This document shows, piece after piece, positions 17,389 to 28,288 of a DNA stretch of 54,024 nt. Source of the DNA: Pseudonocardia sp. (lineage in GTDB: Bacteria > Actinomycetota > Actinomycetes > Mycobacteriales > Pseudonocardiaceae); contig NZ_JAODNI010000147.1 of NCBI RefSeq assembly GCF_025465255.1, positions 1 through 54,024 on the forward strand, given 5' to 3'. A model generated the notes under the pieces. The model made no database searches. It saw only the letters and a program-made list of their open reading frames with translations, and was not told the DNA's origin. How positions within the stretch are numbered: the stretch's first letter is position 1; each line of letters opens with the position of its first letter. Position numbers and translations under genes: made by a program.

Positions 17389-17405
17389 TGTCCCGCGATC
17401 GGACA
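17389..17405. promoter_or_regulatory. 17-bp inverted repeat TGTCCC-N5-CGGACA in divergent promoter
   Basis: TGTCCC (17389-17394), GCGAT, CGGACA (17400-17405); flanking G and C extend the match. It has the same half-site sequence and spacing as 11571-11587. CTATTC hexamers lie at almost equal distances on both sides (17444-17449 on the + strand, 17352-17347 on the - strand), pointing outward towards the LLM gene and the enolase-superfamily gene respectively. This geometry fits one activator site serving two divergent promoters. Confidence 0.55.
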
Positions 17406-17467
17406 CTCGTCGACGTCACAGCTGGTTACCGTCGGGGCATTCCCTATTCCGCTTGCCGGAGGTCTCC

Positions 17468-18442
17468 GTGAAGATTTCATGCGCGTTCGCCACGTCGTTG
17501 GACAGTCACGAGCACGCCCGAATCGCCGAGACACTGGGTTATGAGCGCGCCTTCTTCTACGACTCGCCCGCTCTCTACCCCGACGTCTGGGTTCAGCTCT
17601 GCCGCGCCGCAGAGCGCACCGAGCGGATCGTCCTGGGCCCCGGCGTGCTGATCCCGAGCCTGCGCCACCCGATGGTCACCGCCTCGGCCATCGGGACGTT
17701 GGCCTCGATCGCGGGCGCCGAACGCACGATGGTCGGCGTCGGCTCCGGCTTCACCGGGCGACTTTCCATGGGCAAGCGGCCCGTCCCGTGGGCCAAGGTC
17801 AAGGAGTACGTGCTCGTCGTGGCGGCCCTGCTCCGGGGCGAGGAGGTCGAGTGGGACGGCGGGATCATGCAGATGCTGGCCCCGAACGACCGGTACGCCC
17901 CGGCCCGGCCGATCGACGTCCCGTGGGTGGTCGCGGCCAACGGGCCGAAGGGCTACGGGGTGACCCGTGAGCTCGGCGCCGAGGTGCTGACCATCCTGGT
18001 GCCGAACCCGGACTTCGCCTCGAGCGTCATCCTGGACTTCGGGACCGTGCTCGAGGACGGCGAGGACCCCGGCTCGGACCGTGTGGTCGACGCGGCCGGG
18101 CACGGGCTGAGCGTCGTCCTGCACTGGGCCGTCGAGCACAATGTCATCGACGAGCTGCTGCCGGAGCGGGGACACGAGTGGGCCGCCGCCTACGACGACG
18201 TGCCGAAGGAGAAGCGGCACCTGGCCCTGCACGACCGGCACCTGGTGGCCGTGAACGAGCGCGACCGTCCCTTCGTCACCGGCGAGCTGATGGTCAAGGG
18301 CGGGCTGGCGCTCACGGCGTCGGAGTGGCGGGACAAGCTCGCCAAGCTGGAAGCGGCCGGGAGCACCGAGATCGCCTATCAGCCCGCAGGCCCGGACATC
18401 CCGCGCGAGCTCGAGGCCTTCGCGGCCGCCGCCCGGGCATAG
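17468..18442 (+). CDS. LLM-class oxidoreductase, probably F420-dependent
   Basis: A 324-residue luciferase-like TIM-barrel protein starting at GTG 17468, with GGAGG at 17458-17462. The N-terminus KISCAFATSLDSHEHARIAE, the short RTERIVLGPGVLIPSLRHP strand and the GVGSGFTGRL phosphate loop are typical of F420-using LLM enzymes rather than FMN oxygenases. The protein is shorter than the 413-residue LLM enzyme upstream. The Baeyer-Villiger monooxygenase gene follows after 18 bp. It could reduce or oxidise the ketone/alcohol that feeds the BVMO. Cofactor is inferred from family pattern. Confidence 0.8.
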   Translation: MKISCAFATSLDSHEHARIAETLGYERAFFYDSPALYPDVWVQLCRAAERTERIVLGPGVLIPSLRHPMVTASAIGTLASIAGAERTMVGVGSGFTGRLSMGKRPVPWAKVKEYVLVVAALLRGEEVEWDGGIMQMLAPNDRYAPARPIDVPWVVAANGPKGYGVTRELGAEVLTILVPNPDFASSVILDFGTVLEDGEDPGSDRVVDAAGHGLSVVLHWAVEHNVIDELLPERGHEWAAAYDDVPKEKRHLALHDRHLVAVNERDRPFVTGELMVKGGLALTASEWRDKLAKLEAAGSTEIAYQPAGPDIPRELEAFAAAARA

Positions 18443-20098
<1,656 letters not shown>

Positions 20099-20211
20099 AA
20101 GACCGGGTCGGCGATCCGCGCAATTCGTCAGCTCGGCCCTGGCTCCGGCCTGGGTCAGGTTCACCACAACGGTGACCCGTGCCCTCCACCGGGGCCAGGG
20201 AGGACGGCGTC

Positions 20212-21326
20212 ATGTCGAGTGCCCGAGACGGCCGTCGGACCGGAGCCCGGATCCGCAGGGGACTCGCGGCGGGCGCGACGGTCGGGGTGCTCGCCCTCGC
20301 GGCCTGCAGCGCGCCCACCATCTCCTCGGCCGCGCCGGCGCCGGCGGCCTCCTACGCCGCGGCGCCCTGCCCGAACCCGATCTACCCGGGCGTCGCGCAG
20401 CTCGACCTCGGCGCGGGCGTGGAGTGCGGGTACCCGACCGTGCCCGAGAACCGCTCCGCGCCGAACGGGCGCACACTCCGGCTCGCCGTGGCGCGGGCCG
20501 AGGCCACCGCACCGAACCCGAAGCCCGATCCGCTCGTCTACCTTTCCGGCGGGCCCGGCGGCAGCGGGCTGCCCAGTGCGGCGCAGCGGATCGCGGCGGC
20601 TGGAACGGCGACCGCGACGTCCTCTTCCTGGACCAACGCGGCACCTGGAAGTCCGATCCCCTGCTGTCCTGCCCGGAGATCGACGCCTTCCTCTCCGACT
20701 GGGTCGGCCTGAACAGCCTCGACCCGGCGACGGCGGCCCGGAGCGCGACGGCGACCGGGGCGTGCCACGACCGGCTGGCCGCCACCGGTGCGGACCTGGC
20801 GGCCTACGACACCACCGAGAACGCGGCCGACGTCGCCGACCTCCGGACAGCATTGGGCATCGACGAATGGAACCTCTACGGCGTCTCCTACGGCACCGAT
20901 CTCTGCGCCGAGTCCGCCGACGGGACGAGCAGCGACGCCATGCTCGCGGAGGGGAGGAAGGTGCTCCCCGAACTGCCCGACGCCGTTCTCGCCCTGGCCC
21001 CGCAGGCCCCGTACATCTTCGGCGACTGCGCCCGGTGGAACGTGCCGGCCGCGCCCCCGTCCGTACACGCCCCCACCGCGAGTGACGGGCCGGTCCTGAT
21101 CCTCGACGGGGGCCTGGACGCGGTCACCGCCCCCGCCAACGGCGAGCTCGTCGCGCGACTGCGGCCCGCGGCCACCCGGGTGGTCTTCCCGGACTCGGCC
21201 CACGACGTCCTGCTCTCGTCCACGCCCTGCGCGCTCACGGTGATGCGCAGCTTCCTGGACCAGCCGACGGCCCCGGACGTCCGGTGCGCCGTCGGGCTCA
21301 CCCCCGCGCCGTTCGCGACGGGGTGA
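20212..21326 (+). pseudogene. Broken lipoprotein alpha/beta hydrolase (tripeptidyl-aminopeptidase-like)
   Basis: The ATG at 20212 follows GGGAGG and opens a lipoprotein signal with lipobox LAAC. The sequence then follows the secreted SlpD/E-type hydrolase family: GYPTVPENRSA, oxyanion stretch YLSGGPGGSG. Around 20590-20600 the frame shifts by one; the continuation VLFLDQRGTWKSDPLLSCPE is in another frame. After the nucleophile elbow GVSYGT (Ser in GxSxG) the lid region, well over 100 residues in the family, is missing and the C-terminal part (LILDGGLDAVTAP, SAHDVLL with the catalytic Asp and His) follows at once. Frameshift plus internal deletion make this a pseudogene. Confidence 0.8.
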
Positions 21327-21460
21327 GGCGGACCTCCGGTCGCCGTGGAGTTCCCGACCCGGGTGCTCCCGCTGCGCGACGTTCGAATTCTCCCTGCCGG
21401 TCGGACGTGCGGCTATAGTCCGTACTCCGGTGGCGCGAGTGGCCGGACTCGGAGGCGGAC

Positions 21461-21661
21461 ATGAGGTTCGGCGGGGTACTCGTCGTCGTCTGGCTGATCA
21501 TCGGCGCCGTGGCGTCCTACCAGCGCGGGTATTTCTCGGGGGACACCAATGTCAATTGCGCCGAGTTCGGCACCGTGCTGCTCACCGTCGTCGCCGGCCC
21601 GTTGAACTATCTGGGCGTGAATCCTCAGATCGACTGCACGCTTCCCCAGCCCTCACAATGA
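21461..21661 (+). CDS. Small conserved actinobacterial membrane protein
   Basis: A 66-residue protein with one N-terminal membrane helix (GGVLVVVWLIIGAVASYQRG), a central Cys (NVNCAEFGT), a second hydrophobic stretch (VLLTVVAGPLNYLGV) and a C-terminal Cys (IDCTLPQP). Proteins of this pattern occur widely in actinomycetes; their role is unknown to me. ATG 21461 has CGGAGGC upstream, and TATAGT at 21414-21419 is a good -10 candidate ~40 bp before the start. The two Cys may lie on the outer side and form a disulfide. Confidence 0.75.
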   Translation: MRFGGVLVVVWLIIGAVASYQRGYFSGDTNVNCAEFGTVLLTVVAGPLNYLGVNPQIDCTLPQPSQ

Positions 21662-21800
21662 GACGTGAGAACGGTCGCGGCCGCGAGAGCGGCTCGAACG
21701 CGGTGCCGGCGATCTGCTGACCCGAGCCCTCTCGCTGGGTAGCGTCGGCGCGTCCGCATCCGCCGGACGCCGCGACCCACCTCCGAGCCCGGGAGATCCT

Positions 21801-23180
21801 GTGTCCGCATCCCCGCACAGCGCGCCGCCGCGCCGCTCGATCGTCAAGATCGTCGCCGCGAGCATGCTCGGCACGACCGTGGAGTGGTACGACTTCTTCC
21901 TCTACGGCGTCGCCGCGGCGATCGTCCTGCCCGCGGTCTTCTTCCCGGCGGCCGATCCGGTCGCGGGGACCCTGCTGTCGTTCGGCACCTTCGCGATCGG
22001 GTTCGTGGCCCGTCCGGTGGGCGGGCTCGTGTTCGGCCACTACGGCGACAAGATCGGCCGTAAGAAACTCCTCGTCCTGAGCCTGCTCATGATGGGCATC
22101 GCTACGTTCGCCATCGGACTGCTGCCGGGATACAACACCATCGGCGTCGCGGCCCCGGTGCTCCTCGTGGTGCTCCGGCTCGTCCAGGGCTTCGCCCTCG
22201 GCGGCGAATGGGGCGGCGCGGTGCTGATCGTCTCCGAGCACGGTGAGGCGTCGCGGCGCGGGTTCTGGGCGAGCTGGCCCCAGGCCGGGGCCCCGGCCGG
22301 GCAGCTGCTGGCGAACGGTTTGCTGGCGTTGCTGGCCGTCTTCCAGAGCGAGGAGACCTTCCAGGCGTGGGGCTGGCGGATCCCCTTCCTGCTCTCCGCC
22401 GTTCTGGTCCTCATCGGTCTCTACGTCCGGCTCTCCGTCGAGGAGTCCCCGGTGTTCCGGGCCGCCCAGGCCCGCGCCGCCGAGCGCGAGGCCGCGGACA
22501 CCGCCGCCGGGATCAAGACCACGATGCCGATCGTCGACGTGTTCCGCCGCTACCCGCGGGAGGTGTTCACCGCGATGGGCGCCCGCTTCGCCGAGAACGT
22601 CTCCTACTACATCTTCACCATCGTCATCTCCACCTACATGAAGGAACGGTTCGGGCTGCCGTCCTCGTTCGTGCTCGGCGCGGTGCTGATCGGCGCCGCG
22701 TTCCACGTCGTCACCATCCCGATGTGGGGCGCGGTGTCGGACCGGATCGGGCGCAAGCCCGTCTACCTCTTCGGCGCGGTCGGTGTCGGCGCGTGGGCCT
22801 TCGTGTTCTTCGCCCTGCTGGACACCCGCAACTTCGCGCTCGCCGCCGTCGCCGTCGTCGTCGGGCTGTTCTTCCACGGGGCGATGTACGGGCCGCAGGC
22901 GGCGTTCCTGTCCGAGCTGTTCGGCACCCGCGTCCGCTACTCCGGGGTGTCCATCGGTTATCAGCTCGCGTCGGTCGCGGCGGGCGGACTCGCGCCGATC
23001 ATCTCGGTCGCACTCCTGGCCGCCTTCGGGACCGGCTACGCGATCGCCTGCTACGTCGCGGCGAGCTCGCTGCTGACGATCCTGGCGGTGGCGACGTACC
23101 GCGAGACCCGCGGTCGCGACCTGGCCGCCGACGACGGGGAGACGGCCGATCCGTCGTCGGCCGCGTCGACCGAGGCCTGA
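21801..23180 (+). CDS. MFS transporter, metabolite:H+ symporter (MHS) family
   Basis: A 459-residue, 12-helix inner-membrane symporter. The MHS opening ASMLGTTVEWYDFFLYG, the loop 2-3 motif GHYGDKIGRKKLL and RLVQGFALGGEWGGA are all present; the loop 8-9 repeat is WGAVSDRIGRKP. This family imports dicarboxylates, shikimate, ketoglutarate, proline/betaine or aromatic acids with protons. GTG 21801 is 5 nt after GGGAG. It converges on the gntR gene at 23205. The substrate is not readable; an organic acid would suit the neighbouring catabolic block. Confidence 0.9.
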   Translation: MSASPHSAPPRRSIVKIVAASMLGTTVEWYDFFLYGVAAAIVLPAVFFPAADPVAGTLLSFGTFAIGFVARPVGGLVFGHYGDKIGRKKLLVLSLLMMGIATFAIGLLPGYNTIGVAAPVLLVVLRLVQGFALGGEWGGAVLIVSEHGEASRRGFWASWPQAGAPAGQLLANGLLALLAVFQSEETFQAWGWRIPFLLSAVLVLIGLYVRLSVEESPVFRAAQARAAEREAADTAAGIKTTMPIVDVFRRYPREVFTAMGARFAENVSYYIFTIVISTYMKERFGLPSSFVLGAVLIGAAFHVVTIPMWGAVSDRIGRKPVYLFGAVGVGAWAFVFFALLDTRNFALAAVAVVVGLFFHGAMYGPQAAFLSELFGTRVRYSGVSIGYQLASVAAGGLAPIISVALLAAFGTGYAIACYVAASSLLTILAVATYRETRGRDLAADDGETADPSSAASTEA

Positions 23181-23204
23181 CGACCGCAACGCCCCGGCGG
23201 GCGC

Positions 23205-23906
23205 TCAGTCGGGCAGCATCGCCTCCGCCGCCTCGGAGATGATCTCCGTCATCGCGCGGTGCGCCGCTGCGGCATCCCCGGACTGGACCGCCTGCGCGAC
23301 GTCGGCGTGCAACCGGATCGCAGCCTGTTCCGGTCGGGCCGGCATCAGTCCGTGCAGGGTGCGGCCGGTCAGGACCTCGGCGACGACGTCGGCGTGCGCG
23401 GCGAGCATCTCGTTCCCCGAGGCCTCCAGCAGCGTCCGGTGGAACAGGATGTCCGCGTCCAGATAGGCCTGTAGGTCGCCGGCGCGGCCGTGCACGGCCA
23501 TGTCCATGACGGCCCCGGTGAGCCTCCCGCACTGTTCGGGCGTCGCCCGGCCGGCGGCGTACCGCGCCGCCACCGGCTCGATTCCCGTCCGCAGCTCCGA
23601 CAACGAACGCAGCTGCGCCTCGCGGTCGACGCCGGCGAGCCGCCACCGGATGATCATCGGGTCGTAGACGTTCCAGCGGGATCTCGGCTCGACGGTCACC
23701 CCGACGCGACGGCGGCTGGTCACCATGCCCATCGACTCGAGCACGCGCACCGCCTCCCTGGCCACGGTCCGGGACACGGCGAAGTGCGACTCCAGCTCCT
23801 CGAGCCGCAGCACCTGCCCCTCGACGAGGTCGCCGTCGGCGATCCGGCGCCCCAGCTTCTCGAGGAGGTCGGCGTGCAGCCCTGTAGCAGTGCCGGTACG
23901 CGTCAC
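23205..23906 (-). CDS. GntR-family regulator (FCD), probable regulator of the gluconate operon
   Basis: A 233-residue regulator with winged helix at ~10-75 (LEELESHFAVSRTVAREAVRVLESMG) and an FCD domain at ~85-230 (conserved FHRTLLEASGN, later His residues HADVAQAV). WNVYDPMIIRWRL just after the HTH is typical of the sugar-acid branch of FadR/GntR regulators. The gene is divergent from gluconokinase and a GntP permease, and a 10-bp-arm inverted repeat sits between them, so it most probably represses gluconate uptake and phosphorylation until the sugar acid or its phosphate binds. Confidence 0.9.
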   Translation of the reverse strand: MTRTGTATGLHADLLEKLGRRIADGDLVEGQVLRLEELESHFAVSRTVAREAVRVLESMGMVTSRRRVGVTVEPRSRWNVYDPMIIRWRLAGVDREAQLRSLSELRTGIEPVAARYAAGRATPEQCGRLTGAVMDMAVHGRAGDLQAYLDADILFHRTLLEASGNEMLAAHADVVAEVLTGRTLHGLMPARPEQAAIRLHADVAQAVQSGDAAAAHRAMTEIISEAAEAMLPD

Positions 23907-23954
23907 CGTCGAATCATCGCACCTTTGGCAGCACTGCCTCCTGCTGTCAGCGTA

Positions 23955-23996
23955 AAGTAGTATCTAAAACGATTCAGTCTTGCATTGATACTACTT
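23955..23996. promoter_or_regulatory. Inverted repeat AAGTAGTATC-N22-GATACTACTT, candidate GntR operator
   Basis: Perfect 10-bp arms at 23955-23964 and 23987-23996 with 22 bp between, so the arms repeat every 32 bp (three helical turns) and two dimers could bind on the same face. The stretch is AT-rich against a GC-rich background. A weak + strand promoter, TTGCAT (23980-23985) and CATAGT (24003-24008) with 17-nt spacing, overlaps the right arm, so binding there would block gntK transcription. Confidence 0.65.
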
Positions 23997-24052
23997 AAGA
24001 CTCATAGTCCTCTCATCGCTCCATCGCAGGGGCAGCCGAGAGGATCGCAACG

Positions 24053-24589
<537 letters not shown>

Positions 24590-24591
24590 CC

Positions 24592-26037
24592 ATGACCACC
24601 CTCGTCCTCGCCCAAGCCGCGGCGACCACCGGCTCCGGGACCCGGCTGATCCTGGCGGCGCTGATCGGCATCGCCGTGATCGTCGTCCTCATCACCCGCT
24701 TCAAGGTCCACCCGTTCCTGGGCCTGACCCTCGGCTCCCTCGTCGTCGCCGGCATCGCCGGACTCCCCGCCTCCGCAGCGGTGGAGAGCTTCGTGAAGGG
24801 CTTCGGCAGCACCGCGGGCAGCGTCGGCACGCTGATCGCGCTGGGTGCCATGTTCGGCAAGCTGCTCGCCGACTCCGGCGGCGCGGACCAGATCGTCGAC
24901 ACGATCATCGGCCGGTCCAGCGCCCGCACCCTGCCCTGGGCCATGGCCGGGGTCGGCGCGCTCATCGGACTGCCGATGTTCTTCGAGATCGGCCTCGTCC
25001 TGCTGATGCCGGTGATCTTCCTCGTCGCCCGTCGGTCCGGACTCTCGCTCGTCAAGGTCGGCATCCCGGCGCTGGCCGGCCTCTCGGCGATGCACGGCCT
25101 CGTCCCGCCCCACCCCGGCCCGCTCGTCGCCATCGACGCCCTCAAGGCCAACCTCGGCATCACGCTGGCCCTCGGCGTCCTGGTCGCCGTCCCGACCGTC
25201 GCCATCGCCGGGCCGCTGTTCGCCCGCTACGCCGCCCGCTGGGTGAACGTCCCGGCCCCGGACCTGTTCACCGGAACCGACGGCGACGGCCCCGGTGACG
25301 GCACCACCCGCTCCGACGGTCCTTCGGACGGTCCGGGCGCCGCCACTGCGCTGGACCGCCGCACGGTCTCCCGGCCCACCTTCGCCATCACCCTCGCCAC
25401 GGTGCTGCTGCCCGTGGTCCTGATGATGGGCAAGGCGCTCGTGGACATCTTCGCCGCCAAGGGCACCCTGCTCCGGGACGGCCTCGACTTCGTCGGCACC
25501 CCGCTGATCGCCCTGCTCATCGCCGTCGTCGTGGCCGTCTTCACCCTCGGCCGCGGCGCCGGGATGGACGCCCGGGCCATCGCCCGCTCCCTCGAGCAGG
25601 CGTTGCCCCCGGTCGCCGGGATCCTGCTCATCGTCGCCGCCGGCGGCGGGTTCAAGCAGACCCTGATCGACACCAAGCTCGGCGACCTCATCGCCACCTG
25701 GGTCCAGGGCAGCGGCGTGTCGATCCTCCTGCTCGCCTGGGTCATCGCCGTCCTCATCCGGCTCGCGACCGGCTCGGCCACCGTCGCCACGGTCACCGCG
25801 TCGGGCATCCTCGCCCCACTCGTGGTCACCCTCGACCCAGCCCACACCTCACTGCTGGTCCTCGCCGTCGGCGCCGGTTCGGTCTTCTTCTCCCATGTCA
25901 ACGACGCCGGCTTCTGGCTCGTCAAGGAGTACTTCGGCCTGTCGGTGGGCCAGACCGTCAAGACCTGGTCGCTGATGGAGACGGCGATCTCCGTGGTGGG
26001 GCTGGTGCTCGTCCTGCTCCTCGGTCTGGTCGTCTGA
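24592..26037 (+). CDS. gntP: Gluconate:H+ symporter, GntP family
   Basis: A 481-residue polytopic permease beginning at ATG 24592, 2 bp after the gntK stop. It has ~12-14 hydrophobic helices, the GntP-family signature GLSAMHGLVPPHPGPL, an early GSTAGSVGTLIALGAMFG and the late FSHVNDAGFWLVKEYFGLS. The loop at ~225-255 is long and Asp/Gly/Ser-rich (GTDGDGPGDGTTRSDGPSD), unlike the short loop usual in this family. It imports gluconate or a related sugar acid for the coupled kinase. A strong hairpin follows 30 bp downstream. Confidence 0.93.
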   Translation: MTTLVLAQAAATTGSGTRLILAALIGIAVIVVLITRFKVHPFLGLTLGSLVVAGIAGLPASAAVESFVKGFGSTAGSVGTLIALGAMFGKLLADSGGADQIVDTIIGRSSARTLPWAMAGVGALIGLPMFFEIGLVLLMPVIFLVARRSGLSLVKVGIPALAGLSAMHGLVPPHPGPLVAIDALKANLGITLALGVLVAVPTVAIAGPLFARYAARWVNVPAPDLFTGTDGDGPGDGTTRSDGPSDGPGAATALDRRTVSRPTFAITLATVLLPVVLMMGKALVDIFAAKGTLLRDGLDFVGTPLIALLIAVVVAVFTLGRGAGMDARAIARSLEQALPPVAGILLIVAAGGGFKQTLIDTKLGDLIATWVQGSGVSILLLAWVIAVLIRLATGSATVATVTASGILAPLVVTLDPAHTSLLVLAVGAGSVFFSHVNDAGFWLVKEYFGLSVGQTVKTWSLMETAISVVGLVLVLLLGLVV

Positions 26038-26067
26038 CACCTCGACCGACACCACGGGCCCACACGA

Positions 26068-26098
26068 CGCGGCGGCAGGCCATCGGCCTGCCGCCGCG
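26068..26098. terminator. Perfect 14-bp hairpin terminator
   Basis: 14-nt arms 26068-26081 and 26085-26098 with a 3-nt loop ATC; no mismatch and no U-tract. It lies between gntP (stop 26037) and the converging psiE-like gene (stop 26168), so it can serve both. Confidence 0.8.
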
Positions 26099-26167
26099 AT
26101 CGGTCTGCGCCGGGAGACCCCGCGCATCCTCCCGCCGAAGCGTGCTCTGCCCCGGGAGACGAGGTCG

Positions 26168-26635
26168 TCACCGCGGTTGCCCAGCGGCGAGGGTGAGCGA
26201 GCGCCGCCAGACCAGGGCGGTGACGGCCATGACGAGGATCAGCGTCATCAGGATGAGCAGTTCGATGCCCTGGGCGTTCCACCGGAACGACTGCTCGGCC
26301 TCGGCGGTCAGGACGAGTACTCGCCGGATACCTGCGACCAGGCCGATGACGAGGAAGGGCTCGGGATCCAGGGCACCCCGGTGGCGGAGTGCGATGGCGA
26401 CCGTGTGCAGGAGTTCGGCGACGATGAACAGCAGGAGGGTCTCCTCGAGAACCGCGAGCACGATCACCGGCAGGTCGTAGGGACCGGCCAGGACGATCGC
26501 GACGTGACGCACGGTGTCGACGATCAGCGCGAGTCCCAGTACCGCGAGCAGTACCGCGACGACCACGTGGATGACGTCCTCGGTGACCTCGATGGCGCGA
26601 ACCGTGCGCCCCGTGAGCCCGTCGGTCCCCACCAC
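26168..26635 (-). CDS. PsiE-family membrane protein
   Basis: A 155-residue protein with four hydrophobic helices: ~18-45, ~52-78 (VIVLAVLEETLLLFIVAELL), ~93-110 and ~125-145. The central VIGLVAGIRRVLVLTAEAE is the hallmark of the phosphate-starvation-inducible PsiE-like family. The start is GTG at 26635. It is divergent from cydA with ~240 bp between. Function in the family is poorly known; phosphate control is not visible here. Confidence 0.8.
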   Translation of the reverse strand: MVGTDGLTGRTVRAIEVTEDVIHVVVAVLLAVLGLALIVDTVRHVAIVLAGPYDLPVIVLAVLEETLLLFIVAELLHTVAIALRHRGALDPEPFLVIGLVAGIRRVLVLTAEAEQSFRWNAQGIELLILMTLILVMAVTALVWRRSLTLAAGQPR

Positions 26636-26873
26636 CGACGCGATTGTTCAGCACCGCCGTTCCCCGAGCCTGGTCCCGGGGGCATGAGATGGGGCCGCAC
26701 GAGCCGACCTGTCAGGACCACCGGCCCGGCGGACCGGAAGCCCGCCCGCAGCGCGGGCGCTGTCCTGGGAGGTCGGCTCGACCTGCCAGACCTCGCGCCA
26801 CTGGGCCAATGCACCCCGGCCGTCGTCGTCACAGACTTCGAACGGCCCGGTACGCCGAGAGAGGGAGAGGTCG

Positions 26874-28271
26874 GTGGACCAGCTCGATCTCGCGAGGTGG
26901 CAGTTCGGGATCACTACCGTCTACCACTTCTTCTTCGTCCCGCTCACCATCGGCATGGCCTGGGTGGTGGCCGGGTTCGAGACGGCGTGGGTGCGCACCG
27001 GCAACCCCGTGCACCGCCGCCTGACGATGTTCTTCGGGCGGCTCTTCATGATCGTCTTCGTCCTCGGGACGGTCACCGGGATCGTGCAGGAGTTCCAGTT
27101 CGGGATGAACTGGAGCGCGTACTCGCGCTTCGTCGGGGACGTGTTCGGTCCCCCGTTGGCGTTCGAGGGACTCCTGGCATTCTTCCTGGAGGCGACGTTC
27201 ATCGGGCTGTGGATCTTCGGGTGGGACCGGCTCGGCCCCCGGCTGCACCTGGCCACGATCTACCTGGTGGCGGTCGGTTCGCTGGTCTCCGCGTTCTTCA
27301 TCCTGGCGGCGAACTCATGGATGCAGCACCCGGTGGGGTTCGTGGTCGACCGGGAGGAAGGGCGCGCGGAGCTCACCGACCTGGGCGCCGTCCTCACCAA
27401 CTCCACGACACTGGTCGCGGTCTACCACACGCTCTCGGCGGCGTTCCTCACCGCGGGCGCCTTCGTGCTCGGCGTCAGCGCCTGGCAGCTGTGGCGGCGC
27501 GGCGACAGCCCGGACGCGCCCTCGTTCCGCCGCGCGGCGCGCGCGGGCATGTGGATGTCGCTGGCCGCCGGTGTCGCCGTCCTCTCGTCCGGCCACGTCC
27601 AGGGCGTGATCATGACGCAGCAGCAGCCGATGAAGATCGCGGCGGCCGAGGCGCTCTACCACACCGAGCAGCCCGCCGCGTTCTCGCTGATCACGATCGG
27701 CACGCTGGACGGCTCGCGGGAGATCTGGAGCGTCAAGGTCCCGGGCCTGCTGTCGTTCCTCGCGACCGGCTCGTTCGACGGCAGGGTCGAGGGCATCTAC
27801 GACCTCCAGGACCGGTACGTCCAGCAGTTCGGCCCGGGCGACTACCGCCCGGTCGTCCCCCTGACGTACTGGACCTACCGGTTGATGATCGGCTGCGGAG
27901 CGCTGGCCGTGGCGATCGCGGCGACCGGCCTGTGGCTCACGCGCCGGGGCCGGCAGCCGGCGAGCCCGTGGTTCCACCGCGCAGCGGTCACCGCCATCGG
28001 GCTGCCGCTGCTGGCGAACTCGTTCGGCTGGATCTTCACCGAGATGGGCAGGCAGCCCTGGGTCGTGTGGGGGCAGATGAGGACCGCCGCCGGGGTCTCG
28101 CCGACCGTCGGCGCCGGCACCGTCCTCACGTCGATGATCGTCTTCACCCTCCTCTACGGGGCGCTCGCGGTCGTGGGGGTCCTCCTCCTGCGCCGGCACG
28201 CCGCGGCCGGCCTCCCGGCGGAGGAACCGGACCCGGAGGACCGCGAACAGCGGGCCACGGTCGCCTACTGA
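26874..28271 (+). CDS. cydA: Cytochrome bd oxidase subunit I
   Basis: A 465-residue integral membrane subunit carrying hemes b558, b595 and d, which oxidises quinol and reduces O2 without proton pumping. Ligands by alignment to E. coli CydA: His18 (YHFFFVPLT), His185 (VYHTLSAAF) and Met338 (TYWTYRLMIG); proton-path Glu98 and Glu106 are present. The Q-loop keeps the KIAAAEA pair (Lys254, Glu259) and the later GRQPWVV. At 465 residues it has the short Q-loop of actinobacteria. GTG 26874 follows GGGAGAGG. First of cydA-cydB-cydDC; no Rex-type palindrome was seen upstream. Confidence 0.96.
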   Translation: MDQLDLARWQFGITTVYHFFFVPLTIGMAWVVAGFETAWVRTGNPVHRRLTMFFGRLFMIVFVLGTVTGIVQEFQFGMNWSAYSRFVGDVFGPPLAFEGLLAFFLEATFIGLWIFGWDRLGPRLHLATIYLVAVGSLVSAFFILAANSWMQHPVGFVVDREEGRAELTDLGAVLTNSTTLVAVYHTLSAAFLTAGAFVLGVSAWQLWRRGDSPDAPSFRRAARAGMWMSLAAGVAVLSSGHVQGVIMTQQQPMKIAAAEALYHTEQPAAFSLITIGTLDGSREIWSVKVPGLLSFLATGSFDGRVEGIYDLQDRYVQQFGPGDYRPVVPLTYWTYRLMIGCGALAVAIAATGLWLTRRGRQPASPWFHRAAVTAIGLPLLANSFGWIFTEMGRQPWVVWGQMRTAAGVSPTVGAGTVLTSMIVFTLLYGALAVVGVLLLRRHAAAGLPAEEPDPEDREQRATVAY

Positions 28272-28288
28272 TCAGGAGCGGACTCGCC

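Noticed and set aside
20172..21326. A single intact 384-codon gene at this place
   Set aside because: The 5' third of that frame is Arg/Gly shadow; the lipoprotein start and signal are in another frame, which shows a frameshift rather than an intact gene.
26640..26873. Possible Rex or other redox-regulator operator upstream of cydA
   Set aside because: No TTGTGAA-N-TTCACAA-like palindrome is present.
26177..28288. Very long + strand frame before cydB
   Set aside because: Only the part from ATG 28289 has CydB motifs; the upstream part is a shadow of cydA and of the psiE-like gene.
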